Source: Corynebacterium renale (GTDB lineage: Bacteria > Actinomycetota > Actinomycetes > Mycobacteriales > Mycobacteriaceae). Taken from it: a stretch of 64,000 nucleotides of DNA. This document shows positions 37,708 through 46,761 of this stretch, one piece after another. Position 1 is the first letter of the stretch; each line of letters starts with the position of its first letter. The position numbers and the translations under genes were made by a program. Location: NCBI RefSeq assembly GCF_002563965.1, contig NZ_PDJF01000001.1, positions 1,798,001 through 1,862,000 on the forward strand, given 5' to 3'. The notes beneath the pieces were generated by a model, which was not told where the DNA came from, ran no database searches, and saw only the letters and a list, made by a program, of their open reading frames with translations.

Positions 37708-38799
37708 GTGGCTTTAGCTGATACCCGTTTTTCAAATCGTCGCCGTGCTTTAGCAGCTAGGTGTGCAGCTCAGCGTGTAGACATGATGCTTGTCACCGAT
37801 GTCACGAATGTGTACTACTTAACCGGTCTGGCCAGTTCGAATGCTGCTCTGTTGGTGGGCAAAGATCTTTCGGCGACACTCGCGACTGACGGACGTTACG
37901 CCACAGCTGCCGTCCAAGAGGCGCCCGATGTGGAGCTGTTGATTCGCCGAGATGTAGGACCGGCGCTTCTTGAAAACGTCGATGGTGCCTACCGCGTGGG
38001 GTTTGAAGCCGAATCCGTGAATTACGTCCAGCTTCAGGAATTAGCTCGATCTGCAGGAGATTCCGTTAAGCTCATCCCGCTTTCAGGGGAAGTAGAGAAG
38101 CTGAGAGCTAAGAAAGATTTCCTCGAACTTGAAGCGCTGCGAGAGGTCGCAGGGATTGGCAATCGTGCCTGGGAACGACTGCTGGAAAGTGGAGTCTTAG
38201 CAGCAGGAAATACTGAAAAGCGGGTAGCCGCTGAATTGGAATACTTCATGCGACTGGAGGGCTCAGAACGCACCAGCTTTGACACGATTGTGGCGTCGGG
38301 TTCGAATTCAGCCAAACCGCATCACAGTGCTGGCGAGCGCGTCCTCGAATCTGGCGACTTGGTGACAATAGATTTTGGTGCGCATTACCGAGGCTATAAC
38401 TCTGATATGACACGCACCGTGGCAATCGGTGAGCCAAGTGAGCAGCTTCAGGAAATCTATAGGGTTGTCCAGGAGGCGCATGCTGCTGGAATCGCAGCGT
38501 CAGTAGCGGGGCAGAAGGCCGTTGATGTGGACGCTGCGTCGAGAAGCATTATCGACGCAGCCGGCTACGGCGAATACTTCACGCATTCCACTGGGCATGG
38601 TGTAGGGCTCGAGGTGCATGAAGCGCCGAGCGCTAACACACGCAGCGAGGAAATTCTCGCAGAAGGACACACTCTGACCATCGAACCTGGAATTTATCTC
38701 CCCGGAGTTGGGGGCGTTCGGATTGAGGACACCTTGGTTATTACTGCCGGACGGCCGGAGATTATCACCCATGGCAGTACTGAACTGCAGGTGTTGTAG
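37708..38799 (+). CDS. pepQ: Xaa-Pro dipeptidase/aminopeptidase, M24B family
   Basis: A 363-residue cytoplasmic proline peptidase. The N-terminal creatinase-like domain covers about residues 1-130; the pita-bread domain carries the five metal ligands: Asp in TIDFGAHYRG and NSDMTR, His in HSTGHGVGLEVHE, Glu in LTIEPGIY and Glu in VRIEDT. GTG start with GGGAGG upstream. The gene before efp in most actinobacteria encodes this peptidase, so it may help recycle proline-containing peptides, though a functional link to EF-P is only positional. Confidence 0.92.
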   Translation: MALADTRFSNRRRALAARCAAQRVDMMLVTDVTNVYYLTGLASSNAALLVGKDLSATLATDGRYATAAVQEAPDVELLIRRDVGPALLENVDGAYRVGFEAESVNYVQLQELARSAGDSVKLIPLSGEVEKLRAKKDFLELEALREVAGIGNRAWERLLESGVLAAGNTEKRVAAELEYFMRLEGSERTSFDTIVASGSNSAKPHHSAGERVLESGDLVTIDFGAHYRGYNSDMTRTVAIGEPSEQLQEIYRVVQEAHAAGIAASVAGQKAVDVDAASRSIIDAAGYGEYFTHSTGHGVGLEVHEAPSANTRSEEILAEGHTLTIEPGIYLPGVGGVRIEDTLVITAGRPEIITHGSTELQVL

Positions 38800-38802
38800 A
38801 AT
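38797..38802 (+). promoter_or_regulatory. -10 element of efp promoter
   Basis: TAGAAT spans the pepQ stop codon. It would start transcription about 10 nt later, giving a ~63-nt leader that contains the 9-bp hairpin at 38817-38840. Confidence 0.45.
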
Positions 38803-38816
38803 AGCGCCGTTAGACC

Positions 38817-38840
38817 GACACGGTTAGGTACAACCGTGTC
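38817..38840 (+). other. perfect stem-loop in the efp leader
   Basis: GACACGGTT (38817-38825) pairs with AACCGTGTC (38832-38840), with a 6-nt loop. No U-tract follows (GAATGTTC), so it looks like a leader structure rather than a terminator. It ends 31 nt before the efp start. Confidence 0.5.
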
Positions 38841-38871
38841 GAATGTTCAAATTTATGTGAGGAGTTCCGTC

Positions 38872-39435
38872 GTGGCAACGACAGCAGATTTTAAGAACGG
38901 CTTGGTACTCAAGGTCGATAACAAGCTGCAGCAGATCGTAGAGTTCCAGCACGTCAAGCCAGGTAAGGGCCCTGCATTCGTCCGCACCAAGCTCAAGGAC
39001 GTTGTTAGCGGTAAGACCGTGGACAAGACGTGGAATGCTGGCGTCAAGGTTGAGACGGCTACGGTCGACCGTCGCGACATGACTTACCTGTACAACGACG
39101 GCACCAACTACGTTGTCATGGACGACAAGACCTACGACCAGGTAGAACTTGCCCGTGACAAGTTCGGTGATGCCGCTGACTTCCTCCTCGAAAACATGCC
39201 AGTCCAGGTGTCTTTCCACGAAGGCGAGCCACTATTCGCTGAGCTTCCAGTCTCCGTGGACCTCAAGATTGAGCACACCGATCCAGGTCTGCAGGGTGAC
39301 CGTTCCACCGGTGGCACCAAGCCAGCGACTCTGGAAACCGGCGCAGAGATTCAGGTTCCTCTCTTCCTGGAAACCGGAAACGTCGTCAAGGTTGACACCC
39401 GTACCGGTGAATACCTGTCCCGCGTCAACCACTAA
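38872..39435 (+). CDS. efp: translation elongation factor P
   Basis: A 187-residue factor that helps ribosomes through polyproline stretches. GTG 38872 has GAGGAG upstream and gives [10 protein letters not shown], the normal N-terminus. Domain I carries the tip loop [12 protein letters not shown], with Lys at the position modified in some bacteria; no modifying enzyme gene is nearby. Domains II and III (OB folds) follow, ending in [14 protein letters not shown]. nusB begins 15 nt after the stop. Confidence 0.97.
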   Translation: MATTADFKNGLVLKVDNKLQQIVEFQHVKPGKGPAFVRTKLKDVVSGKTVDKTWNAGVKVETATVDRRDMTYLYNDGTNYVVMDDKTYDQVELARDKFGDAADFLLENMPVQVSFHEGEPLFAELPVSVDLKIEHTDPGLQGDRSTGGTKPATLETGAEIQVPLFLETGNVVKVDTRTGEYLSRVNH

Positions 39436-39450
39436 GCGGCCGGCGCTAAC

Positions 39451-40065
39451 GTGAATCAACGCGTAAATAAATACCGTCGCCACGGGAAGCGCTTCCGGGC
39501 GCGTCTTCGGGCTGTCGATATTCTCTTCGAAGCCGAGACCCGCGACGTAGACCCCATGGCAATCATCGCCGACCGTGTGGAACTCGCGGTAGAACCTGAT
39601 AATCAGGTTGCTCCCATAGACGACTACACCCGTGAAATAATCGACGGTGTTTCCGTGGAACTGGACAACTTGGATGACACTATTGAAAAGAAGTTGTCCG
39701 ATAGCTGGGAATTGGACCGCATTCCAGCAGTTGACCGCGCAATTCTCCGTGTCTCAACATGGGAACTCTTGTACAACGACGACGTACCGCAAAAGACGGC
39801 TGTCGTTGAAGGCGTTGAGATGGCTGCGCACTATGGTGGCGACAACGCCAGCGCCTATATCAATGGCATCCTCGACGATGTGTCAAAGCATCGCGAAGAA
39901 ATACTCGTAGAGTTGCGTCGTATTGAAGAGGAAGCCGCGATGGCAGAAGCTGGCTTAGAAGCTCCAGAAACAGATCAGGAGCCTGAAACCGTCAGCGAAC
40001 AGGTAACCGACGCCCCCGTGGAGGCGCCTACGATTTCTATTATTTCGGAAACCGATCCCGAGTAA
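39451..40065 (+). CDS. nusB: transcription antitermination factor NusB
   Basis: A 204-residue all-helical protein that binds boxA RNA with NusE (S10) for rRNA antitermination. The core [17 protein letters not shown] to VNGILDDV-like segment (here [12 protein letters not shown]) is normal. The C-terminal ~45 residues form an acidic Glu/Pro-rich tail beyond the core, so the protein is longer than the ~140 residues of many NusB proteins. GTG start; efp-nusB is the standard pair. Confidence 0.94.
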   Translation: MNQRVNKYRRHGKRFRARLRAVDILFEAETRDVDPMAIIADRVELAVEPDNQVAPIDDYTREIIDGVSVELDNLDDTIEKKLSDSWELDRIPAVDRAILRVSTWELLYNDDVPQKTAVVEGVEMAAHYGGDNASAYINGILDDVSKHREEILVELRRIEEEAAMAEAGLEAPETDQEPETVSEQVTDAPVEAPTISIISETDPE

Positions 40066-40093
40066 ACCGTTAGGCAACTTCCCACATATGCTT

Positions 40094-40126
40094 CGTGCCC
40101 TCCACCGTTTTCTGGTGGAGGGCACG
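40094..40126. terminator. bidirectional hairpin between nusB and the YbjN genes
   Basis: CGTGCCCTCCACC (40094-40106) pairs perfectly over 13 bp with 40114-40126; 7-nt loop GTTTTCT. It sits between convergent genes, but neither side has a clear T-run. Confidence 0.7.
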
Positions 40127-40141
40127 ATACGTATTTACGTG

Positions 40142-40588
40142 CTACTGAGCATCTTCCATCTGGTCCATAATGGCTTCGGCGTATTTACCGATTACTTCTT
40201 GTCCGCTAAGAACAGAGTCCACAGCTGCCTGTAGCTGCGCGCGAAGTTGTTCGTCGGTGAGCCCTGCAGCTGACGGTATATTAACTTCGGTTCGTACGAT
40301 CAGCTTCTCTGCACGATCTACAACCGCAGCCGTAAAATCCGTACGTGCGCAATTTGCCTGATTCGCGGCCAAATGCAAGGTAGGAATACCGGAGTCGCTG
40401 GGAATATTGGTGTACGAGTCAGCGCGGACGATGATGACAGAATCAAAGACCGCGAACGTCACGGCGAAACCATTGAGGTTTGCGGTAGCGACTCCATGTT
40501 CACCGGAATGGAACAGGGCGACGTCGTAGTGCTTCATCGCCTCGACAACACGTTCAATGGTTACTGGGGTAGGGGTAATGGTGTCCAT
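40142..40588 (-). CDS. YbjN-domain protein (second of a pair)
   Basis: A 148-residue alpha/beta protein of the YbjN/type III secretion chaperone-like family. It opens with TPVTIERVVEAMKHYDV and has the family's central strands (FAVFDSVIIVRADSYTN). The C-terminal half is helical. Its ATG follows the stop of the upstream paralogue by 2 nt, with GGAGGAC overlapping that stop. No enzymatic motif is present; the domain probably binds a partner protein. Paired YbjN genes are common in actinobacteria, function unknown. Confidence 0.8.
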   Translation of the reverse strand: MDTITPTPVTIERVVEAMKHYDVALFHSGEHGVATANLNGFAVTFAVFDSVIIVRADSYTNIPSDSGIPTLHLAANQANCARTDFTAAVVDRAEKLIVRTEVNIPSAAGLTDEQLRAQLQAAVDSVLSGQEVIGKYAEAIMDQMEDAQ

Positions 40589-40590
40589 CG

Positions 40591-41079
40591 TTAGTCCTCC
40601 GAGTCTTGATGTGTGTTGGAGTGGCTGACCGCGTGTGGATCATTCCAGGTAATGGATTCAGGGAAGTTTTCTTCCAACCATTGGGACGCCGCAACCATTG
40701 ATTCCAACGTGCTCATAAGGAACGCCCCACACTGGTTGTAGGTGAGGCCTTCAGAGACCAAGACTTGGCGCATCATGCTGATGTTGAGTTGCCCGTCGCG
40801 CTCAAAAAAGCGAACCTGGGGGCTAATCTGTGACTGGTTCCACTCGTTAGTGACAGCGAGCAATGTCGCAGCGTCGTCAGTAGCAACCGATCCCCGCCAC
40901 GCAGCCTCGACTGCTAGATAATCCTCATCGATGGCAATCGTGATGGCTAGGTTGATGAACCCCGTATTGATCTTCGGGATGTCTGTCTCGTCATCGACGC
41001 GTAGCTGCAGGTTTTCATCCTCCAGTACGGCGGTGACGTCGCGGATAATAGCGCTGGCGTCCTGAGAAGATAAAGTCAC
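40591..41079 (-). CDS. YbjN-domain protein (first of a pair)
   Basis: A 162-residue paralogue of the next gene, with the pattern of helix, strands (INTGFINLAITIAIDEDYLAVEA, quoted in part as FINLAITIAIDEDYLA) and a helix around TLLAVTNEWNQSQISPQVRFF that is characteristic of YbjN proteins. GTG start with AAAGGA upstream. The C-terminus is His/Asp/Glu-rich. It starts 27 nt after the epimerase gene and probably shares its transcript. Confidence 0.8.
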   Translation of the reverse strand: MTLSSQDASAIIRDVTAVLEDENLQLRVDDETDIPKINTGFINLAITIAIDEDYLAVEAAWRGSVATDDAATLLAVTNEWNQSQISPQVRFFERDGQLNISMMRQVLVSEGLTYNQCGAFLMSTLESMVAASQWLEENFPESITWNDPHAVSHSNTHQDSED

Positions 41080-41106
41080 GATATCCTTTCTTAATCGTGG
41101 TCGACG

Positions 41107-42459
41107 CTAACTTGCGTCATTTCGCCCAAGTTCGTGGGCTAGAGCACTGTTCACCGTAGCGTAGCGGAAAGTATGCCCGAGTGTTTGAAGCGTCGTCGGG
41201 GACACTCGTTGACTAGCGACGGCCAATTCATCCCGCCCGCTCCGACCCAAAAGAATAGCTGGGGTCCATTTCGGGATAGGGAGGACTGTCGGGCGATGGA
41301 GAACAGAACCGAGTGCCTCCATAAACTCAGCGTTTGTGACGGGATTCGGAGCAGTGGCGTTGACCGGTCCACGAACCGTTGCATCGAGTATCGCACGGAC
41401 GTAAATGTCTGTGAGGTCGTCAAGCGCGATCCAGGAAAACCAGTTATCTCCCTTACCGATTGGGCCAGCTAACCCTGTCCACGTCAGTGCAGCAAGTATC
41501 GGGAGCATGCCGCCGGCACCAGATAAGGCGATCCCGGTACGGATGTGCACTACCCGCAAAGATGAGCCATCGAATTCGTGGCTGGCTTCTTCCCAGCGCT
41601 GCACAAGGTCGGCTAAAATTCCTGTTCCTTGTGCCGCGGTTTCATCCAGCACCGCGTCTCCGCGGTCAGCTCCATAAAACCCCACGGCAGACGCGCTTAC
41701 GAAGGTGCGGCATTGGGGAGAGCGCTCTGCCAAACGGGCCAATAACTGAGTCGGAGTGATACGCGAATCGAAGAGACGCTGCACGTGACCTTGCGTAAAC
41801 GGCTTACCAATTGGTTCGCCCGCCAGATGCACGACGGCGTCAACGCCGTCCAGAATTGAAGGGTCAGGATCTTTGGGGTTCCACAGCCGCTGTTTTTCTC
41901 TGGGCTGAGAACGTACCAGCTGAATAACGGTGTGCCCGAGCGTAGAAAGCTGGGCTCTTAGCGCAGTGCCGACGAGGCCAGAGCTGCCCGTCACCGCAAT
42001 AGTCAGAGGCTTCGAGCTTTCGCGTGCAAATACTGCGAATTCTTTAGCGCGCTCGAGATCGGCCCGCAGTTGATTCTGGCGATATCCAAAGATTCTTTTC
42101 ATGAAAGAAGGAGGCAGAGGGATACGCGTTCTGACGCTATCTAAGACGATTGTGGAACCGGGGGAGCCGTCGGAAAAATTGTGCTCGTGGGTCCATCCGG
42201 TTAGTGAGAGCGGAAAATTTACGCACTTGTCCGCGAACCGTTTCCCAGGAGAGTATGGGCCGGGAAGATGCTGTGCGATCCACTTCAGTCCAGCGGGGAG
42301 CGCAAAGATAGTTGTACCGTCGGAAAGCGATGATGCGCCCCGGGATACTTTCATCGGTGTGAATGGCGGAGTCAAGCGCTGGACTGCCCCCGGATGGGTG
42401 TGCCAATCCCACACAGTTTCGCGCTCGAATGGCAGATTATCGCTGAAATTAAAAAGCAC
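41107..42459 (-). CDS. fused SRPBCC (START-like) / TIGR01777-type NAD-dependent epimerase
   Basis: A 450-residue two-domain protein. Residues 1-~145 resemble a lipid/ligand-binding SRPBCC domain (LPFERETVWDWHTHPGA; TGWTHEHNFSDG). From about residue 155 a Rossmann fold follows with IAVTGSSGLVGTALRAQL (nucleotide loop), VDAVVHLAGEPIG and the FVSASAVGFYGADRGD segment carrying the YxxxG-like active site of this extended SDR group, ending with the C-terminal domain typical of YfcH/SulA-like epimerases. GTG start with GAGGAG. Substrate unknown; the START-like domain suggests a hydrophobic ligand. Divergent from pyrR. Confidence 0.85.
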   Translation of the reverse strand: MLFNFSDNLPFERETVWDWHTHPGAVQRLTPPFTPMKVSRGASSLSDGTTIFALPAGLKWIAQHLPGPYSPGKRFADKCVNFPLSLTGWTHEHNFSDGSPGSTIVLDSVRTRIPLPPSFMKRIFGYRQNQLRADLERAKEFAVFARESSKPLTIAVTGSSGLVGTALRAQLSTLGHTVIQLVRSQPREKQRLWNPKDPDPSILDGVDAVVHLAGEPIGKPFTQGHVQRLFDSRITPTQLLARLAERSPQCRTFVSASAVGFYGADRGDAVLDETAAQGTGILADLVQRWEEASHEFDGSSLRVVHIRTGIALSGAGGMLPILAALTWTGLAGPIGKGDNWFSWIALDDLTDIYVRAILDATVRGPVNATAPNPVTNAEFMEALGSVLHRPTVLPIPKWTPAILLGRSGRDELAVASQRVSPTTLQTLGHTFRYATVNSALAHELGRNDAS

Positions 42460-42490
42460 AGGTTGCTCCTCAACGGTAAAAGTACGATAG

Positions 42491-42499
42491 TGCTATGCT
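42491..42499 (+). promoter_or_regulatory. extended -10 promoter of the pyr operon
   Basis: TGC-TATGCT is an extended -10 (TGN plus TATGCT); transcription would begin near 42506, giving a ~78-nt leader containing the PyrR loop. An alternative is TTGCAC (42510-42515) with CATTAA 17 bp later. Confidence 0.45.
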
Positions 42500-42550
42500 T
42501 TAATTCGTCTTGCACAAGTGTAGACGTTGAACCATTAAGACATCCTTTAA

Positions 42551-42581
42551 TGACCGCACAGAGAGGCGGGGAAGGAGGTCA
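42551..42581 (+). promoter_or_regulatory. PyrR-binding RNA loop overlapping the pyrR ribosome-binding site
   Basis: The leader contains CAGAGAGGC inside a hairpin closed by TGACC (42551-42555) and GGTCA (42577-42581). ACAGAGAGGC matches the conserved loop bound by PyrR in other bacteria. The Shine-Dalgarno GGAGG (42574-42578) is at the base of the 3' arm, two nt before the ATG region. This arrangement fits PyrR-mediated translational repression as known in mycobacteria, not the Bacillus terminator type: no terminator hairpin follows. Confidence 0.75.
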
Positions 42582-42583
42582 CG

Positions 42584-43213
42584 ATGAGCGAACAAGATAC
42601 CGGCGTGCAGCAGCTGGAATCCGTAGAAATTCTGGATTCCCAGCAGCTAGGCCGAACCATCTCGCGCATCGCGCACCAGATTATTGAAAAGACAGCGCTG
42701 GATTCCCCAGACGCTCCTCGTGTGCTTCTACTGGGCATTCCATCGGGTGGGGTCCCGCTGGCAGAGCGCTTGCAGCAGAAGATTTCACAATTCACCGGCC
42801 TTGAAGTTCCCGTTGGTTCCCTAGACATCACTCTTTACCGTGATGACCTACGCAACAAGCCACATAGGGCTCTTCAAGAAACCTCGATTCCTGACGGCGG
42901 CATTGATAGCAGCATCGTGGTCTTGGTTGACGACGTTCTGTTCTCCGGCCGCACCATCCGGGCTGCCCTTGACGCCCTACGCGACTTAGGGCGCCCGGAC
43001 GCTATTCAGTTGGCTGTCCTTGTTGATCGTGGGCACCGAGAACTGCCGATTCGCGCCGATTACGTTGGTAAAAACCTTCCAACCTCCAAAGACGAAGATG
43101 TGCGCGTCGACATTGCTGAAATCGATGGCTCTGATGCCGTCACTCTGCACCGCCCTGTGAGCCAATCCGTATCAGGGTCAGAGAAACCGACCACCGCTGA
43201 AGGGGACGCTTAA
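42584..43213 (+). CDS. pyrR: pyr operon regulator / uracil phosphoribosyltransferase PyrR
   Basis: A 209-residue bifunctional protein of the type I phosphoribosyltransferase fold. The PRPP loop is [13 protein letters not shown]; the basic RNA-facing segment [13 protein letters not shown] is present. The N-terminus (~20 residues) and the C-terminal ~25 residues are longer than in Bacillus PyrR (about 180). UMP/UTP-bound PyrR is expected to bind the loop in its own leader and lower expression of the whole operon. pyrB starts 2 nt after its stop. Confidence 0.95.
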   Translation: MSEQDTGVQQLESVEILDSQQLGRTISRIAHQIIEKTALDSPDAPRVLLLGIPSGGVPLAERLQQKISQFTGLEVPVGSLDITLYRDDLRNKPHRALQETSIPDGGIDSSIVVLVDDVLFSGRTIRAALDALRDLGRPDAIQLAVLVDRGHRELPIRADYVGKNLPTSKDEDVRVDIAEIDGSDAVTLHRPVSQSVSGSEKPTTAEGDA

Positions 43214-43215
43214 CA

Positions 43216-44157
43216 ATGAAGCACCTCATCGATATTAAAGACCTTTCAGTCGACGAGATCGTCGGACTGATGGACGAGGCCGACCGATTCCGCGAAGCCC
43301 TCAATGGCCGTGAAGTGAAAAAACTCCCTACTTTGCGTGGCCGCACTGTTTACACTTTGTTCTACGAGAATTCCACCCGCACCCGTTCCTCTTTCGAAAC
43401 GGCTGGCAAGTGGATGAGTGCAGACGTCATCAATCTGTCTGCCTCTAGCTCCTCTGTTAAGAAGGGTGAATCTCTCCGTGATACAGCAGCCACGCTGGCT
43501 TCCATCGGCGCGGATGCAATCATTATTCGTCACCCGTCCTCTGGCGCTGCCCATCACATTAGGCAGTGGCTGGACCACGACGGCACCGGGCCAAGCGTAA
43601 TCAACGCCGGCGACGGGGCGCATCAGCATCCGACGCAGGCGCTTCTCGACGCGGTCACGATGCGCCAAAAACTCGGAACTGTCGAAGGCCTCCACGTGGT
43701 CATTGTCGGAGACTGCCTCCATTCCCGGGTCGTGCGCTCCAACGTTGACCTGCTCACCGCCCTCGGAGCTGAGATCACGCTGGTTGCCCCTCGAACCTTG
43801 TTGCCTACTGGCGTAGAAACGTGGCCAGTCCGAACCTCCCACGACTTCGATTCTGTTATCGGTTCCGCTGACGTAGTCATGATGCTTCGCGTGCAGGCAG
43901 AACGCATGCACGGTGGATTTTTCCCATCCCATCGTGAGTACGCCACTTTGTACGGCTTAAGCGAAGCCCGCTACGCAGCCATGAAAGATAACGCTATCGT
44001 CATGCACCCTGGACCAATCCTGCGTGGCATGGAAATTAATAACCAGGTAGCTGACGCTCCCCAGGCAGCAATTCTTCAGCAGGTCAACAACGGTGTGCAC
44101 GTACGCATGGCAACGCTGTTCACTTTGCTGGCAAGCTCTGGCAGCCGGGGATTCTAG
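43216..44157 (+). CDS. pyrB: aspartate carbamoyltransferase catalytic subunit
   Basis: A 313-residue enzyme joining carbamoyl phosphate and aspartate, the committed step of pyrimidine synthesis. The carbamoyl-phosphate motif STRTRSSFE and HPTQALLD are intact, as is [12 protein letters not shown]. No pyrI regulatory subunit is present. Second gene of the operon, 9 nt before pyrC. Confidence 0.96.
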   Translation: MKHLIDIKDLSVDEIVGLMDEADRFREALNGREVKKLPTLRGRTVYTLFYENSTRTRSSFETAGKWMSADVINLSASSSSVKKGESLRDTAATLASIGADAIIIRHPSSGAAHHIRQWLDHDGTGPSVINAGDGAHQHPTQALLDAVTMRQKLGTVEGLHVVIVGDCLHSRVVRSNVDLLTALGAEITLVAPRTLLPTGVETWPVRTSHDFDSVIGSADVVMMLRVQAERMHGGFFPSHREYATLYGLSEARYAAMKDNAIVMHPGPILRGMEINNQVADAPQAAILQQVNNGVHVRMATLFTLLASSGSRGF

Positions 44158-44166
44158 GAGGATACG

Positions 44167-45531
44167 ATGACTGAAGAAAAAACTACGGTGTCCTTCCCAG
44201 AAACCGGTGCACATGCGCCGGCTGCTGCAGGGACTCTCTTAATCCGTGATGTCCTTGTCTACGGCGAGGGCGATCCCACTAACGTTCTCATTGAAGACGG
44301 CATCATCGTCGATGTGGCTGCTGCCGCAGATGCAACTGCCGACGACGTACTCGATGGACACGGCGCGGTTTTGCTGCCCGGTCTCGTGGACATGCACGTA
44401 CACCTACGCGAACCTGGCCGCGAAGACACCGAAACCCTGGCTACCGGCTCGGCAGCTGCGGCCCGCGGCGGGTTCACTGCTGTTTTCACGATGGCTAACA
44501 CGATGCCCGTGCTCGACCAACCTATCCTTGCAGAAGCCGTGTGGCTCAAGGGCCAGCAGCTCGGCTTGTGCGACGTACACCCAGTAGGTTCGATCACGCA
44601 AGGACTCCAAGGTAAGCAGCTCACCGAGTTCGGCCTCATGGCGCGAAGTGGCGCAAAAGTAAGAATGTTTTCCGACGACGGCAAATGCGTCGACGATCCA
44701 CGCCTGATGCGCCGTGCGCTTGAATATGCTCGCGGTGAGGACGTCCTCCTCGCACAACACGCGGAGGACATCCGCCTGACTGAAGGCGCTGTTGCTCATG
44801 AGGGGCCCATCGCAGCAGAACTCGGACTCTCCGGCTGGCCACGTGCCGCAGAAGAGGCCATCGTTGCCCGCGACGCTTTGCTATCCCGCGATTACGGCGG
44901 ACGCATTCACGTGTGTCACGCCTCGACAGTGGGCAGCATCGATCTGATCAAGTTTGCCAAGGACCGAGGCGTATCGCTCACCGCAGAAGTTACGCCTCAC
45001 CACTTGCTGCTTACCGACGAACTCTTGCGCACTTATGACGGGTATTACCGAGTGAACCCACCACTTCGTGAGCGTAGTGACGCGGAAGCCCTTCAGGAGG
45101 CACTTCTCGACGGCACTATCGACTGCGTAGCTACTGACCACGCACCACATGGTTCGGAGGAGAAGTGCTGCGAATTCCAACATGCTAAGCCCGGCATGCT
45201 CGGCCTGGAAACGTCACTGGCAATCGTCGCGAAGCTCTTTGTGGAAACTGGGCGCGCAGACTGGCGTTTCGTGGCCAAGGTTATGAGCGAGAAGCCGGCA
45301 GAGATCACCCGGCTCCCTGATCATGGCCGGCCGATTGCAGTCGGGGAGCCCGCCAACCTGACCCTCGTTGATCCAGGCTTGGCCTGGACCGTCGACCGCA
45401 ACGCATTGGCATCGAAGTCCCGTAACACCCCGTACCATGGTGAAAAATTCAACGCCCGCGTACGTTCTACGGTTTTGCGTGGCCACGTGACGTGTCGTGA
45501 TGGCAACGTTGCTCAGCCAAACGCTTCCTAA
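44167..45531 (+). CDS. pyrC: dihydroorotase
   Basis: A 454-residue class I amidohydrolase making dihydroorotate. Zinc-binding [13 protein letters not shown], catalytic-site segments HAEDIRL and [12 protein letters not shown], and the metal-ligand ATDHAPH are intact, so it should be active by itself (unlike the inactive pseudo-DHOases of some pyrB partners). A ~20-residue polar N-terminal extension precedes the domain. GAGGATACG serves as ribosome-binding site. Confidence 0.96.
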   Translation: MTEEKTTVSFPETGAHAPAAAGTLLIRDVLVYGEGDPTNVLIEDGIIVDVAAAADATADDVLDGHGAVLLPGLVDMHVHLREPGREDTETLATGSAAAARGGFTAVFTMANTMPVLDQPILAEAVWLKGQQLGLCDVHPVGSITQGLQGKQLTEFGLMARSGAKVRMFSDDGKCVDDPRLMRRALEYARGEDVLLAQHAEDIRLTEGAVAHEGPIAAELGLSGWPRAAEEAIVARDALLSRDYGGRIHVCHASTVGSIDLIKFAKDRGVSLTAEVTPHHLLLTDELLRTYDGYYRVNPPLRERSDAEALQEALLDGTIDCVATDHAPHGSEEKCCEFQHAKPGMLGLETSLAIVAKLFVETGRADWRFVAKVMSEKPAEITRLPDHGRPIAVGEPANLTLVDPGLAWTVDRNALASKSRNTPYHGEKFNARVRSTVLRGHVTCRDGNVAQPNAS

Positions 45532-45567
45532 GATTCCGATACACACTTTTTCAGAAAGGTTCTATAC

Positions 45568-46719
45568 GTGAGCACTCCAGCAACTTTCGTCCCCGCCAAG
45601 TTGGTCCTGGCGGATGGTCGAGTATTTAGCGGTGAAGCATTTGGCGCGCAGGGCACCACTTTGGGCGAAGCCGTATTCACGACAGCTATGACCGGCTATC
45701 AAGAGACATTGACGGACCCGTCTTACCATCGTCAGTTGATTGTGTTCACCGCACCTCAGATTGGCAATACCGGTTGGAACTCCGAGGATGGGGAGTCCCA
45801 CAACGATCTGATTAGCGCGGCGGGCATCATCATTCGCGATTACAGCACAATCGCTTCTAGCTGGCGGTCAGAAAAGACTCTCGAAGAAGCGCTCGTCGAG
45901 AACAACATCGTCGGTATCAAAGGCGTCGACACCCGGACGGTAGTGCGTCACCTGCGCAACGAAGGGTCTATCGCAGCGGGTATTTTCAGCGGCGCCGAGG
46001 CAGAACGCGACAATGAGACATTGATCGAGCTAGTCAAGCAGCAACCAGCGATGCTCGGCGCCAACCTAACTGCAGACGTATCCACTAACGATGCGTACAC
46101 TGTCGAAGCCGAAGGCGACCACAAGGCGACCGTAGTTGCCCTGGACATGGGCATTAAATCAACGACACCAGCTCGACTGGCTAGTAGAGGTATCACTACC
46201 ATCGTCGTTCCGCATGACACCGACTTCGAAACCATCAAGTCCCACAAACCAGACGGAGTCTTCGTGTCCAACGGTCCGGGAGACCCAGGTGCAATGGACG
46301 ATTCGGTGGCCACGATTAAGCAAGTTCTCGAGGCCGACATTCCGTTCTTTGGCATCTGTCTAGGCAATCAACTGCTCGGTCGGGCGCTAGGCATGGAAAC
46401 CTACAAGTTGCGCTTCGGTCACCGTGGCGTCAACGTCCCTGTGCTCAACCACGATACCGACGAAATCTCGATCACTTCGCAAAACCACGGATTCGCATTG
46501 AAGAATCCGTCATCCGAGGCAGGGGAGAGCTTTGATACCCCGTTCGGCTCCGCTCACGTCACACACACTTGCCTCAACGACGGCGTAGTTGAAGGCGTGG
46601 CACTCGACAGCGGTCGTGCATTCTCCGTGCAGTATCACCCCGAAGCCGCGGCCGGACCGCACGATGCCGATCCGCTGTTTGACCAGTTCATCACCTTGAT
46701 GAATGAAGCCAAGAAATAA
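45568..46719 (+). CDS. carA: carbamoyl-phosphate synthase small (glutaminase) subunit
   Basis: A 383-residue subunit that releases ammonia from glutamine and channels it to CarB. The N-terminal CarA domain (LVLADGRVFSGEAFG) is followed by a class I glutamine amidotransferase domain with the nucleophile in GICLGNQLLG and the His/Glu pair in QYHPEAAAGP. GTG start with AGAAAGG upstream. Pyrimidine operon position; the carbamoyl phosphate also feeds arginine synthesis. Confidence 0.97.
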   Translation: MSTPATFVPAKLVLADGRVFSGEAFGAQGTTLGEAVFTTAMTGYQETLTDPSYHRQLIVFTAPQIGNTGWNSEDGESHNDLISAAGIIIRDYSTIASSWRSEKTLEEALVENNIVGIKGVDTRTVVRHLRNEGSIAAGIFSGAEAERDNETLIELVKQQPAMLGANLTADVSTNDAYTVEAEGDHKATVVALDMGIKSTTPARLASRGITTIVVPHDTDFETIKSHKPDGVFVSNGPGDPGAMDDSVATIKQVLEADIPFFGICLGNQLLGRALGMETYKLRFGHRGVNVPVLNHDTDEISITSQNHGFALKNPSSEAGESFDTPFGSAHVTHTCLNDGVVEGVALDSGRAFSVQYHPEAAAGPHDADPLFDQFITLMNEAKK

Positions 46720-46761
46720 CCAGATCACTCATCCCTGAAGCGACAGAAGAAAGAGACATTC

